DNA of 13,977 nucleotides from Chloroflexota bacterium. Lineage in GTDB: Bacteria; Chloroflexota; Limnocylindria; Limnocylindrales; CSP1-4. The position numbers were made by a program, and so were the translations under genes. The stretch's first letter is position 1; every line of letters starts with the position of its first letter. Positions 7,622 to 13,977 of this stretch are shown here, one piece after another. Below the pieces are notes generated by a model. The model made no database searches. It saw only the letters and a program-made list of their open reading frames with translations, and was not told where the DNA came from. The stretch is from positions 1-13,977 of the forward strand of contig JACDAV010000204.1 of the NCBI GenBank assembly GCA_013695255.1. The letters are read 5' to 3'.

Positions 7622-8424
7622 GCCGAGGTCTCGCGCGTTCGGGCCGCCGAGGTTTCGCGCATTCCGGCCGCCGCCGCGACCGCCGCGCGGGCTCCGTCGC
7701 CGACCCATCCGGCGTCGGAGCCGAGTCCCACGAACCGGAACCCGAGCTCGAGGTGGTCGCGCAACGCCGCCGTGCCGTAGAGCAGGATGCCGGCCGCCTT
7801 CCCGGCTGTCTCGCAGGCGGCGACGACGGCCGACAGTGCGTCGCGGAAGGCCGGGGCCGCGAACTGCCCGGGGATCCCCATGCTGTGCGAGAGATCCGCC
7901 GGACCGACGAACAGCACGTCCACGCCGTCGATCCTCGCGATCTCGGAGGCGTTCTCGACGGCGCGACCGGACTCGACCTGGAAGATCCCCACGGTCCCGT
8001 CGTTGATCCCCGCGACCTCGGCGTGCGCGATCTGCCCCAGCCCCCCGCCGCGCGTCAGCAGCGCGACGCCCCGGACCCCGGCCGGCGGGAAGCGCAGGTA
8101 CGAGACGGCCTCCCGGACCTCGTCGGGCGTCTCCAGCCGAGGGACCATCACCCCGGCCGCGCCCAGGTCGAGCGCTCGGCCGATGCGGAGCCGTTCGGTC
8201 GACTGCGGCCGCACCAGTGCCGCCGTGCCCGTCGCCTCGAGGGCGTGCAGATGCGCGAGCAGCTCGGATTCGGTGCCGAAGCCGTGCTCGAGATCGACGA
8301 TCGCCCAGTCGAAGCCCGCCCGGCCCACGATCTCCGCCGCGGGCGGCGCGCCGAGCCCGACGAACGCCCCGAAGAGCGTCTCGCCGGCCCCCACGCGGGC
8401 GCGGATGTCGGATCGGGCGGGCAC
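7609..8424 (-). CDS. HpcH/HpaI-family class II aldolase (citrate lyase-like)
   Basis: About 271 residues forming a TIM-barrel aldolase that cleaves or makes 4-hydroxy-2-oxo acids, typically to pyruvate (or glyoxylate) plus an aldehyde. Expected residues are visible: His47 in VDLEHG, Arg72 in LVRPQS, the metal-binding Glu151 in FQVES and Asp177 in GPADLS. I chose the GTG at 8424, which places the first strand (GETLFGAFVGL) at the usual distance from the N-terminus. The frame is open to an ATG at 8535, but the additional 37 residues are Arg/Ser-rich and unlike the family. No clear Shine-Dalgarno is seen; CATCAT six bases before the GTG is a poor -10. The last 17 residues contain a duplicated RETSAA unit outside the barrel. 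The substrate is not determinable; no aromatic meta-cleavage genes are adjacent. Confidence 0.88.
   Translation of the reverse strand: MPARSDIRARVGAGETLFGAFVGLGAPPAAEIVGRAGFDWAIVDLEHGFGTESELLAHLHALEATGTAALVRPQSTERLRIGRALDLGAAGVMVPRLETPDEVREAVSYLRFPPAGVRGVALLTRGGGLGQIAHAEVAGINDGTVGIFQVESGRAVENASEIARIDGVDVLFVGPADLSHSMGIPGQFAAPAFRDALSAVVAACETAGKAAGILLYGTAALRDHLELGFRFVGLGSDAGWVGDGARAAVAAAAGMRETSAARTRETSAAGE
7622..7669. repeat. 24-bp tandem duplication in the aldolase 3' end
   Basis: Two adjacent 24-base units (7622-7645, 7646-7669) match at 21 of 24 positions and encode the repeated RETSAA at the protein's C-terminus. They look like a recent in-frame tandem duplication that lengthened a dispensable tail. 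Confidence 0.7.
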
Positions 8425-8568
8425 GCGGCCATGATGACCGCGCTGCGCTCCGGACGCGCGGCGGACACGCAGGATCGAACCGATCGACCGCCTCGCCGAC
8501 TCAGACGTGCTGTAGCGTCCACGTCGGACGCCCATGAGGACGCCTCGTGACGACGAACGTCGCGCTGG
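8425..8568. other. Gap between membrane protein and aldolase genes
   Basis: 144 bases with no supported gene. The aldolase frame is open through most of it, but the encoded sequence is Arg/Ser-rich. A short hairpin-like GATCG-GTT-CGATC lies within it and superficially resembles a tRNA T-arm, but no tRNA body is present. No clear promoter or terminator was found. Confidence 0.4.
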
Positions 8569-9222
8569 TCAGCCTCGAGCGGGACCGCCGCCGCCCTCGT
8601 CGTCGTCCCGCCCACTGAGTCGATCGACGCGAGCCACGACGGAATACTCGTCCGGGTCCGGCGGCGCTCCTCCTCCCCGCTGGATCCGACCCGAAGCGGT
8701 GCCCTCTCCTCCGGCGCCGCTTCGACGTCTGTCGTCGCGCGCGCCGCCGGGACCACCCGTCAGGCCGGCAGGATCGAGCGCGACGAGGACGCTGCCGGCC
8801 AGGGCGACGACGACACCGAGTCCGGCGATCAGCAGACCGGGCTGCGGACGGGCGCCGACGGCGAGCTCGAACCAGCTGAGATAGAGCGTCTTGCGGAAGG
8901 CGATGAGCCAGAGCAACGCGCAGGCGACCAGGATCACGAAGGGCGCCAGACGGGCCCGTGATCCGAGCTCCTCCCAGTTGCGGCGCCAGCGGACCCAGAT
9001 CGCCAGCAGCACCACCGCCCCGATCAGCATCGCGCCCTCGCCGGTGTCATCGAGGCCGGTCCAGTCAAGGTAGCCGTTCAGCCGCGTGGAGCCGCGGATC
9101 CACGGCAAGACGGAGCCGACGGCCATCAACGCGCCACCGACGGCCAGGAGGGCGTGGTCGGCACGGATGCCGAAGATGCGGCTCGCGGCTCGTGGCAGGC
9201 GGTCGGCGATCTGGCGTCTCAT
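8569..9222 (-). CDS. Four-helix membrane protein of unknown function
   Basis: 217 residues from ATG at 9222. After a basic cytoplasmic N-terminus (MRRQIADRLPRAASR), four hydrophobic segments are visible at about 24-42, 63-79, 92-109 and 129-149. They are followed by a charged, Gly/Arg/Asp-rich C-terminal tail of about 65 residues that looks disordered. I recognise no catalytic or transport motif. WIRGSTRLNGYLDWTGLDD between helices 1 and 2 is the most distinctive stretch and should lie outside the membrane. The same frame is open far upstream to 10230, but that part is an Arg-rich shadow of the lipoprotein gene. No good Shine-Dalgarno is seen. It follows the lipoprotein by 68 bases on the same strand and may belong to the sigma-factor operon. 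Confidence 0.72.
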   Translation of the reverse strand: MRRQIADRLPRAASRIFGIRADHALLAVGGALMAVGSVLPWIRGSTRLNGYLDWTGLDDTGEGAMLIGAVVLLAIWVRWRRNWEELGSRARLAPFVILVACALLWLIAFRKTLYLSWFELAVGARPQPGLLIAGLGVVVALAGSVLVALDPAGLTGGPGGARDDRRRSGAGGEGTASGRIQRGGGAPPDPDEYSVVARVDRLSGRDDDEGGGGPARG

Positions 9223-9290
9223 CGTTCGGGCTGGCTGCGAGGGCGTGTCGTCCTTGTACCACGGGCAACCCGACGGACGCAGATACCTGT

Positions 9291-10277
9291 TCAGGGCACG
9301 TCGATGAGATACACCGCTGCGCCAGCTGTCGAACCCCAGATGCCCTCCTCCGTCCAGACGAGGTCGTACCAGAACCGCTCGCCGGGCACGGAGATCCGTT
9401 GGGCCTCGTCTCCGTCCGGACGCAGGCCCACGATCTGGCTGTTGGTTGCGACCCAGACCAGACCGCCGCCCTCGGTGATTCCGATGCCGCTGCCGACCCC
9501 GTGGATCGTCCGAACGGCGTTCGTCGCAGGGTCGATCCGCGACGTTGATCCGGCCTCGTAGTTCGTGACCCAGACGGCGTCCTCCGTGATCAGCAGCGTG
9601 TGGCTCCCGCGCGCGGTCGCGATCTCCGTCACGCTGCCTTCGGCCAGGTCGACGCGGTCGACGAAGCCGCCTTTGCACGCGATCCACGCTGCATCGAACC
9701 CGATCGCCAGGTCCTTGGTGTCCTCGCACACGGCCGGATCGCGGTTGATCGTGTGCGTCACCTTTCCGGTCGCCGGGTCGACCCGGTGGATGCCGTCGTC
9801 GTCCAGGACCCACACGAATCCGTCGTGAAGGGCGAAGGCACCCTGGACCTCGGCTCGACCGATCTCGCGACCGGTCGCAGGGTCGACGCGGATCAGGAAG
9901 CCGTCGCCCACCGCCCAGAGGCCTTCGGCGCCGGCTCTCGCGCGGTGCCCGCCCGCGATTGCCGGCACGACCGCACCGCTCGCCACGTCGATCCGGACGA
10001 TCGCATCCGTCGGCGGATCGACCTGCACCCACAGCGCGCCGCCCGCCAGCGTCATCGCCCAGCCCGCGTCGCGGACGTCGATCTCCCGCAAAACGGCGGC
10101 CGGGGTGGCGGTCGGTCGCGGAGTGTCCGTGACCGACGGAACGGCCGTGGCCGTGGGCGCAGTCGACGCGACGGGCGCCACGGACGGTTCGGTGGCTGAC
10201 GGCCGCGGGGACACGGCGCCGGTCGAGCATCCCGCCAACAGCGCGACAAGCATCACCATCGCGACCCGGCCGGTCAT
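9291..10277 (-). CDS. Secreted lipoprotein with Vgb/YncE-like beta-propeller
   Basis: 328 residues. A lipoprotein signal peptide ends in LVALLAGC (lipobox, Cys17), followed by a Ser/Thr/Pro/Ala-rich linker (about 18-60). The propeller of repeated blades (about 62-328) has recurring patterns of the type GALWVQVDP, GLWAVGDGFLIRVDPATG, GFVWVLDDDGIHRVDPATG, AVWVTNY and RIDPATN, as in virginiamycin B lyase-like and YncE-like proteins. Cys184 and Cys201 sit on neighbouring strands and could form a disulfide. Start: AAGGAG (10285-10290 on the complement) lies seven bases before the ATG. The gene begins 19 bases after the membrane-anchored propeller gene, so it probably belongs to the sigma-factor operon. 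The role is likely binding or scaffolding at the outer face of the cytoplasmic membrane. The Vgb catalytic set was not verified, so lyase activity is not claimed. Confidence 0.86.
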   Translation of the reverse strand: MTGRVAMVMLVALLAGCSTGAVSPRPSATEPSVAPVASTAPTATAVPSVTDTPRPTATPAAVLREIDVRDAGWAMTLAGGALWVQVDPPTDAIVRIDVASGAVVPAIAGGHRARAGAEGLWAVGDGFLIRVDPATGREIGRAEVQGAFALHDGFVWVLDDDGIHRVDPATGKVTHTINRDPAVCEDTKDLAIGFDAAWIACKGGFVDRVDLAEGSVTEIATARGSHTLLITEDAVWVTNYEAGSTSRIDPATNAVRTIHGVGSGIGITEGGGLVWVATNSQIVGLRPDGDEAQRISVPGERFWYDLVWTEEGIWGSTAGAAVYLIDVP

Positions 10278-10296
10278 GGCATGACTCCTTCGTCCG

Positions 10297-11469
10297 CTAT
10301 GGAACGGGCCGCGGCCGCCAACGCGGCCGCTCAGCCGGTTCGAGGAGCACCGCGGTCGGGTCCGTGACGGTCGTGTCGAGCAGCTGCAGCTGTCCGGGCG
10401 GGGCGTAGGTAACCCACCGCCCGTCCGGCGACCAGTCGACGGGATAGCCCTTGTCCATCAGGCCGTACCAGTGCCGCGCGTCCGTGAAGTCGGAGTTGGC
10501 GATCCAGAGGCCGCCGCCGCAATCCGACTCGTAGACGATCTGCGTCCCGTCGGGGGACAGCGCGAAACCGGAATCGTCGCCGGCGCAGGTGTCGAGCCGC
10601 GTCAGCTCCCCGGTCGCCACGTCGACCCGGTTGATCTCGATCTGCCCGCCGGTCGAGTCGTCGACCATCAGGTAGATCGACAGACCGTCGGCCGCCCACG
10701 CAGGATCGGCGATGAAGGGATGATCCGGGCCGATCAGCCTGCGTGCACCTGAGCCGTCCTTTCCGACGACCCACAACTCACCGCGCTCGGACTCGATCGA
10801 CCGGATGAAGGCGATCGATTGCCCGTCCGGCGAGACGGCCGGGCTGTAGGCATCGAACGTTGCGATGTCGGATCGGTCATCGCCCAAGCGCCGGCTCGCC
10901 GTCCCATCGCCGCCCATGATGTAGAGGCGGCTCGACCCGTCGCCGCCGTTTGCGAACACGATCTCGGACCCGTCGGGTGTCCAGTCCCCGTCCCGGTCGG
11001 GAGCGGGGTCCGTGGTGAGGCGGAGCCGGCTCGTTCCGTCGAGCGGCATGAGGTAGAGGTCGGTGTTGCCATCGACGGTGTCCTGGACGAGCAGCGTGTC
11101 GCCGCGAAGCGATGGCGGGACGGTCGCCGGCGGCTGCGACGGGTCGACCGAGGCGCTCGGGCTCGCGGTGGGCGAGGCGAACGGTTGACCCGGTCCGCTG
11201 GGCGGCGGAGCGAGCATCAGCGCGACGCCGGCGACGGCGACGGTCAAGACCGCTGCACCGGCAAACCACCCCGCGCTCCAGCGACGATCGCGTGCTCGCG
11301 GCATCGCCGGTCGGTCCCGGATGGCCGATCCGGCGACCACCCGGAGCCGTCGACCGGCAAGGTCGTCCGACGTCGTCCACGCAGGCACGGGCGGGATCAG
11401 CGATTCGACGACCGCAAGCCGCCGCTCGAACCCCGCGACCACCGGATCGTTCCGGTCAGATGTCGTCAT
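10297..11469 (-). CDS. Membrane-anchored TolB-like propeller, probable anti-sigma/sensor partner of the ECF sigma factor
   Basis: 390 residues. A cytoplasmic N-terminal region (1-65) includes the helix-like VVAGFERRLAVVESLIP. A single membrane helix follows (about 66-87), then a Pro/Ser-rich linker (88-120) and an external WD40/TolB-like propeller (about 122-386). Its blades show DLYLMPLDGTSRLRLTTD, LYIMGGDGTASRRL, PDGQSIAFI, ELWVVGKDGSGARRL and PDGTQIVYES. Cys295 and Cys317 could form a disulfide. The ATG overlaps the sigma stop as ATGA, the usual arrangement of an ECF sigma gene with its anti-sigma partner. No classical zinc anti-sigma motif (HxxxCxxC) is present in the N-terminal region, so the anti-sigma role is inferred from context and topology. 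The frame extending to 11841 overlaps the sigma gene and is not used. Confidence 0.83.
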   Translation of the reverse strand: MTTSDRNDPVVAGFERRLAVVESLIPPVPAWTTSDDLAGRRLRVVAGSAIRDRPAMPRARDRRWSAGWFAGAAVLTVAVAGVALMLAPPPSGPGQPFASPTASPSASVDPSQPPATVPPSLRGDTLLVQDTVDGNTDLYLMPLDGTSRLRLTTDPAPDRDGDWTPDGSEIVFANGGDGSSRLYIMGGDGTASRRLGDDRSDIATFDAYSPAVSPDGQSIAFIRSIESERGELWVVGKDGSGARRLIGPDHPFIADPAWAADGLSIYLMVDDSTGGQIEINRVDVATGELTRLDTCAGDDSGFALSPDGTQIVYESDCGGGLWIANSDFTDARHWYGLMDKGYPVDWSPDGRWVTYAPPGQLQLLDTTVTDPTAVLLEPAERPRWRPRPVP

Positions 11470-12071
11470 GACCAGAGCTCCGGATGGCGCCGTAAGGCGG
11501 CAACGGCGCGTGCCGCGAGGGAGCGGACGCCGGACTCCGAGAGACCCAGCACGTCGCCGATCTCCCCGTCCGTCAGGTCGCGCTGGTAGCGCAGGAGGAG
11601 GACCTCGCGCTGTCGGGCCGGGAGGGAGCGCGCCAGCGAATCGAGCCACATCCAGAACTCGTGCTCCCCGGCCACAACATCCGGGGCAGGCGTATCGCGA
11701 CGCACGGAGTCGGAATCCGCCGGAGCAAGCCGCACCCACCTGAGGAGCCGACGGCGACGCCAGCGGTCGGTAAGCAGACGCTTGCAGATCAGGAGCAGCC
11801 ATGGAAGCGGGCGGCCGGCCGGGCCTCGGCCGGCGCGCCACGCCTGGAACCCGCGGGTGAAGACCTCGGCGACGACGTCGTCCGCCTCGTCCGGCTCGTG
11901 GGACATGACGAGCACGTAGCGGTACACGTCCCGGTAGTGGGCCCGGTAGATCTCCTCGAAGCTGACCGCGCGACCGGCGGCAATTTCCTCGGTCGCGGCC
12001 TCACCCGACGCCGCGAGCAGGCGGGCCAGGAGCGGAGCAGACGGTGTGGTCGGATTGGCAAGCACGGCCAT
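11466..12071 (-). CDS. ECF-type RNA polymerase sigma factor (sigma-70 family)
   Basis: About 201 residues. Region 2 (about 38-105) shows FEEIYRAHYRDVYRYVLVMS, DEADDVVAEVF and the basic LTDRWRRRRLLRW. Region 4 (about 139-195) shows LPARQREVLLLRY and the helix-turn-helix TDGEIGDVLGLSESGVRSLA that reads the -35 element. The factor redirects RNA polymerase to a small regulon, usually in response to an envelope or stress signal. Start is uncertain: ATG at 12071 is chosen, while an in-frame TTG at 12089 would add six residues and a GTG at 12065 would remove two. None has a Shine-Dalgarno site. A nested inverted repeat at 12090-12132 lies directly upstream. The gene overlaps the membrane propeller gene, implying co-expression. 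Confidence 0.92.
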   Translation of the reverse strand: MAVLANPTTPSAPLLARLLAASGEAATEEIAAGRAVSFEEIYRAHYRDVYRYVLVMSHEPDEADDVVAEVFTRGFQAWRAGRGPAGRPLPWLLLICKRLLTDRWRRRRLLRWVRLAPADSDSVRRDTPAPDVVAGEHEFWMWLDSLARSLPARQREVLLLRYQRDLTDGEIGDVLGLSESGVRSLAARAVAALRRHPELWS

Positions 12072-12089
12072 ACCGACAGCGACGAACAA

Positions 12090-12132
12090 CCGGGTCCCCG
12101 CGTCCCGTGGCCACGCCGCGAAGGGGACCCGG
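12090..12132. promoter_or_regulatory. Nested inverted repeat in the sigma/TolB divergent region
   Basis: CCGGGTCCCC (12090-12099) and GGGGACCCGG (12123-12132) are exact reverse complements 23 bases apart. Nearly concentric with them is the 10-base palindrome CGTGGCCACG (12106-12115). The structure lies 18 bases upstream of the sigma ATG and about 105 bases upstream of the TolB ATG, in the divergent spacer. It could be an operator shared by both genes, or a hairpin in the sigma leader. No -35/-10 pair could be assigned with confidence in the spacer. Confidence 0.55.
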
Positions 12133-12199
12133 ACCAGGCATCGAGCGCCGGGACGTGGGGCGGGACGGATCGCGATTGTCTCTCGTCCTTGGTGCCAGA

Positions 12200-12230
12200 T
12201 GCGGCTCCCTGCCGCACATCTCGTGGAGGG
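12200..12230 (+). promoter_or_regulatory. Leader hairpin and strong ribosome binding site of the secreted TolB-like gene
   Basis: TGCGGC (12200-12205) and GCCGCA (12211-12216) can form a 6-bp stem with a 5-base loop. It is followed by GGAGGG (12225-12230), six bases before the ATG at 12237. The ribosome site settles the start, although the frame is open back to 11661 through the sigma gene's antisense. Confidence 0.6.
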
Positions 12231-12236
12231 AACCAG

Positions 12237-13172
12237 ATGAACCGCAGGATCACTCTACGTCCCGGCGGTGCGATCGCCGCCCTCCTTGCCGGTGCGCTGC
12301 TGCTCGCAGTGCCGGTCACCGGACTGGCTACGTTTCCCGGAAGCCTGAATGGGCGGATCGCATACGGAATGCGAATCGACGGCAACGTCGACATCTACTC
12401 GGCGCTTCCGAGCGGCGTCGCCGTCCAGCGTCTCACGGACGGCCCGGCGTTCGACGCCTGTGCGGCGTTCTCCGCGGACGGCAAGCAGATCGCCTGGTGC
12501 AGCCAGCAGTCGGGCGCGTTCGAGATCTGGACGATGAAGGCGAACGGCACGGATCGCCACCAGGTCACATCGCTCGGTGGCCGAATGCTGTTCCCGGACT
12601 TCAGTCCGACCGGAGCGCGGATCGCGTTCGGTGGTAGCCTCGCCGGAGCGTCGCAGGCGGACGTGTTCACGATCGCGTCCGACGGCTCGGGGCTCGTCCA
12701 GCTGACCGATGATGGCGCGGACGATCTCTACCCGGCTTACTCGCCCGATGGCTCGAAGATTGCGTTCATCAGCTATCGGACCGGCGTCGGCCAGGTCTGG
12801 CTGATGGACGCGGACGGCACGGACGAGCGGCAGCTCACGTTCGATGCCGTCACCAAGGACCAGGTCCCGGACTGGCATCCGGACGGATCCCGACTGGTGT
12901 ACGCGGGAGGCGTCGGCGAGAGTCCGTTCGACCTCTACGCGATCGACGCGGACGGGACGGACGTCGTCCAGCTAACGTCGACGCCAGACAACGACGACTT
13001 CGCTCCGACGTGGTCGCCGGACGGTGCCCTGATCGCCTTCGTGAGCGCGCGGAGCGACGGTCGGTTTGTGTATGTCATCGACGAGGACGGCGCATCTGAG
13101 CACCTCCTCGCTCCCGGTGCCGGGCCGCAGTTCGCGCCGGCGTGGCAGCCGCGTGGTGACCGCCTGCCCTGA
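12237..13172 (+). CDS. Secreted TolB/WD40-like beta-propeller protein
   Basis: 311 residues. A Sec-type signal peptide has basic N-terminus MNRRITLRPG, a hydrophobic core of about 11-30, and likely cleavage near Ala31. About six propeller blades of the TolB PD40 type follow, each with a PDGSKIAF-like strand and an xVWLMDADGTDERQLT-like strand (around 80-110, 122-157, 169-201, 215-247, 260-291, plus a split first blade). Cys75 and Cys88 are close enough for a disulfide. The protein has no lipobox, no membrane helix and no enzymatic domain, so it is probably an exported binding module. It is transcribed divergently from the ECF sigma gene, and its fold resembles the ectodomain of the sigma factor's membrane partner. 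It may therefore be a regulon member, ligand or competitor in the same sensing route (inference). Confidence 0.88.
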   Translation: MNRRITLRPGGAIAALLAGALLLAVPVTGLATFPGSLNGRIAYGMRIDGNVDIYSALPSGVAVQRLTDGPAFDACAAFSADGKQIAWCSQQSGAFEIWTMKANGTDRHQVTSLGGRMLFPDFSPTGARIAFGGSLAGASQADVFTIASDGSGLVQLTDDGADDLYPAYSPDGSKIAFISYRTGVGQVWLMDADGTDERQLTFDAVTKDQVPDWHPDGSRLVYAGGVGESPFDLYAIDADGTDVVQLTSTPDNDDFAPTWSPDGALIAFVSARSDGRFVYVIDEDGASEHLLAPGAGPQFAPAWQPRGDRLP

Positions 13173-13364
13173 ACGGTCATCGCGTGGAAGCGTCGAGCCC
13201 GCCGGGCTCGACGCCCGCCCGCACCTGTTGACGATGGCCTCGTGCCGCCACGAGGCACGTCGTCGCGGTGTGACGGCCCGATCAGGAAGCGCTTCTCGAG
13301 GCGTTCCTGTCCACGGTGAAGTTCCAGCAGTAGCCCGGGATTCCAAGCCGACCGAAGGGTCCGG
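13173..13364. terminator. Tandem hairpins between convergent TolB-like and dioxygenase genes
   Basis: Three stem-loops occupy this 192-base gap. The first is a perfect 11-bp stem with a 3-base loop (13190-13200/13204-13214). The second is a perfect 8-bp stem with a 4-base loop (13237-13244/13249-13256). The third is a weaker stem of about 8 bp with one bulge (13284-13292/13301-13308). The first follows the TolB stop by 17 bases and is the best terminator candidate for that gene; the third is nearest the dioxygenase stop. T-runs are absent, as often in very GC-rich genomes. No gene is seen in the gap. Confidence 0.55.
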
Positions 13365-13977
13365 CTAGTCCGGGAACGCCTCCGGGCCGCGGCGGGCGAG
13401 CTCGTCTGCCTCGGCCGAGGCGTCCTCGGGCGGCATCCAGCTGTACGGGTAGCGGTCGTCCTCCATCCCGGCCGCCTGCTTCGTCAGGCGAAGGGGATGG
13501 AACGTGTCGACCATGACCGCCAGCTCCTCGGTCGCCTCCTTGCCGATCGACGCCTCGGCCGTGCCCGGGTGCGGCCCGTGCGGGATGCCGGCCGGGTGGA
13601 GGGTGAACGACGAGATGTCGACTCCGCGCCGGCTCATGAAGTTGCCGGCCACGTAGTAGATGACCTCGTCGCTGTTGATGTTCGAGTGGTTGTACGGCGC
13701 CGGGATCGCCAGCGGGTGGTAGTCGAACTTGCGCGGCACGAACGAGCAGACCACGAAGTTGCGCGCCGCGAACGTCTGGTGGACCGGCGGCGGCTGGTGG
13801 ACGCGCCCGGTGATCGGCTCGAAGTCGGCGATGTTGAATGCGAATGGCCACAGATACCCGTCCCAGCCCACGACATCGAACGGGTGATGGCGGTAGTGGT
13901 AGGCGGTCAGCCGGGCGCGCATCTTGACCAGGACCCGGAACTCACCCTGGTCGAGTCGCGCCGGAACGGATTCCGGG
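13365..13977 (-). CDS. hmgA: Homogentisate 1,2-dioxygenase-like cupin, C-terminal part (start outside window)
   Basis: About 203 residues; the frame is open to the right edge, so the internal ATG at 13922 is not the start. The enzyme opens the ring of homogentisate to maleylacetoacetate with Fe(II) and O2, in cytoplasmic tyrosine/phenylalanine breakdown. Family signatures are YHYRHHPFDVVGWDGYLWPF, the first cupin ligand group PYNHSNINSDEV, FMSRRG and the second histidine group LHPAGIPHGPHPG. These are typical of the actinobacterial/Chloroflexota branch, not of the human or Pseudomonas enzymes. In human HGD the ligand pattern is His-x5-Glu; here the Glu is one residue further on and an Asp occupies the expected place. 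The substrate is therefore less certain than the fold. The other catabolic genes (hydrolase, isomerase) are not in the window. Confidence 0.85.
   Translation of the reverse strand, partial: PESVPARLDQGEFRVLVKMRARLTAYHYRHHPFDVVGWDGYLWPFAFNIADFEPITGRVHQPPPVHQTFAARNFVVCSFVPRKFDYHPLAIPAPYNHSNINSDEVIYYVAGNFMSRRGVDISSFTLHPAGIPHGPHPGTAEASIGKEATEELAVMVDTFHPLRLTKQAAGMEDDRYPYSWMPPEDASAEADELARRGPEAFPD

Noticed and set aside
8462..8500. tRNA T-arm-like sequence around GGTTCGATCC on the minus strand
   Set aside because: No acceptor, D or anticodon stems can be formed around it; it is a short GATCG/CGATC inverted repeat.
9223..10230. Long N-terminal extension of the four-helix membrane protein frame
   Set aside because: It is an Arg/Gly-rich shadow within the propeller lipoprotein gene; the real protein starts at 9222.
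12228..12234. GGAACC, resembling an ECF-type -35 element
   Set aside because: It overlaps the ribosome binding site two bases before the TolB ATG, so it cannot be that gene's promoter, and no matching -10 is seen.
13282..13851. 189-codon minus-strand frame over the right-end dioxygenase
   Set aside because: It is in a different frame from the clear homogentisate dioxygenase-like protein and has shadow composition.

Overview
The window is strongly GC-rich, with codon third positions almost always G or C. It uses GTG and probably TTG starts and is densely packed with stop/start overlaps. The gene mix (two-subunit 2-oxoacid:ferredoxin oxidoreductase, ECF sigma factor followed by a membrane-anchored TolB-like propeller, TANNNT leaderless promoters) fits a free-living high-GC bacterium such as a Chloroflexota lineage (Limnocylindria-like) or an actinomycete. 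The taxonomic guess is weak. I saw no IS element, phage gene, CRISPR array, tRNA or rRNA.

Region 1 (1-5952, all minus strand) is one compact operon read right to left: a two-CBS protein, KorA (fused gamma/alpha), KorB, a zinc-ribbon/CBS protein, a small atypical receiver-domain protein and an Xaa-Pro peptidase. Most junctions overlap or abut. A leaderless-type promoter sits directly in front of the first gene. The catalytic core interconverts 2-oxoglutarate and succinyl-CoA with ferredoxin. The two CBS proteins on either side suggest control by adenine nucleotides, which is inference. A proline-rich open frame runs off the left edge.

Region 2 (5940-7608) is mainly plus strand: two small hydrophilic overlapping ORFs, then an EamA/DMT transporter. 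The transporter's leaderless promoter and start codon lie inside a perfect 13-bp inverted repeat. The transporter converges on Region 3 (7609-9222, minus): an HpcH/HpaI-type aldolase and a four-helix membrane protein of unknown function.

Region 4 (9291-13172) looks like an envelope-sensing locus. An ECF sigma factor overlaps (ATGA) a protein with a short cytoplasmic N-terminus, one membrane helix and an external TolB-like propeller, which is a plausible anti-sigma/sensor. Next comes a lipoprotein with a Vgb/YncE-like propeller. Divergently, a secreted TolB-like propeller is transcribed rightward. A nested inverted repeat lies in the divergent gap. All three external propellers carry a closely spaced cysteine pair.

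Region 5 (13173-13977) has tandem hairpins between convergent genes, then the C-terminal part of a homogentisate 1,2-dioxygenase-like cupin that runs off the right edge on the minus strand.

The best candidates for something undescribed are the ECF sigma/three-propeller locus with its palindromic divergent region, and the Kor operon bracketed by CBS sensors. Neither contains an unmistakably new system, and no homology search was possible.
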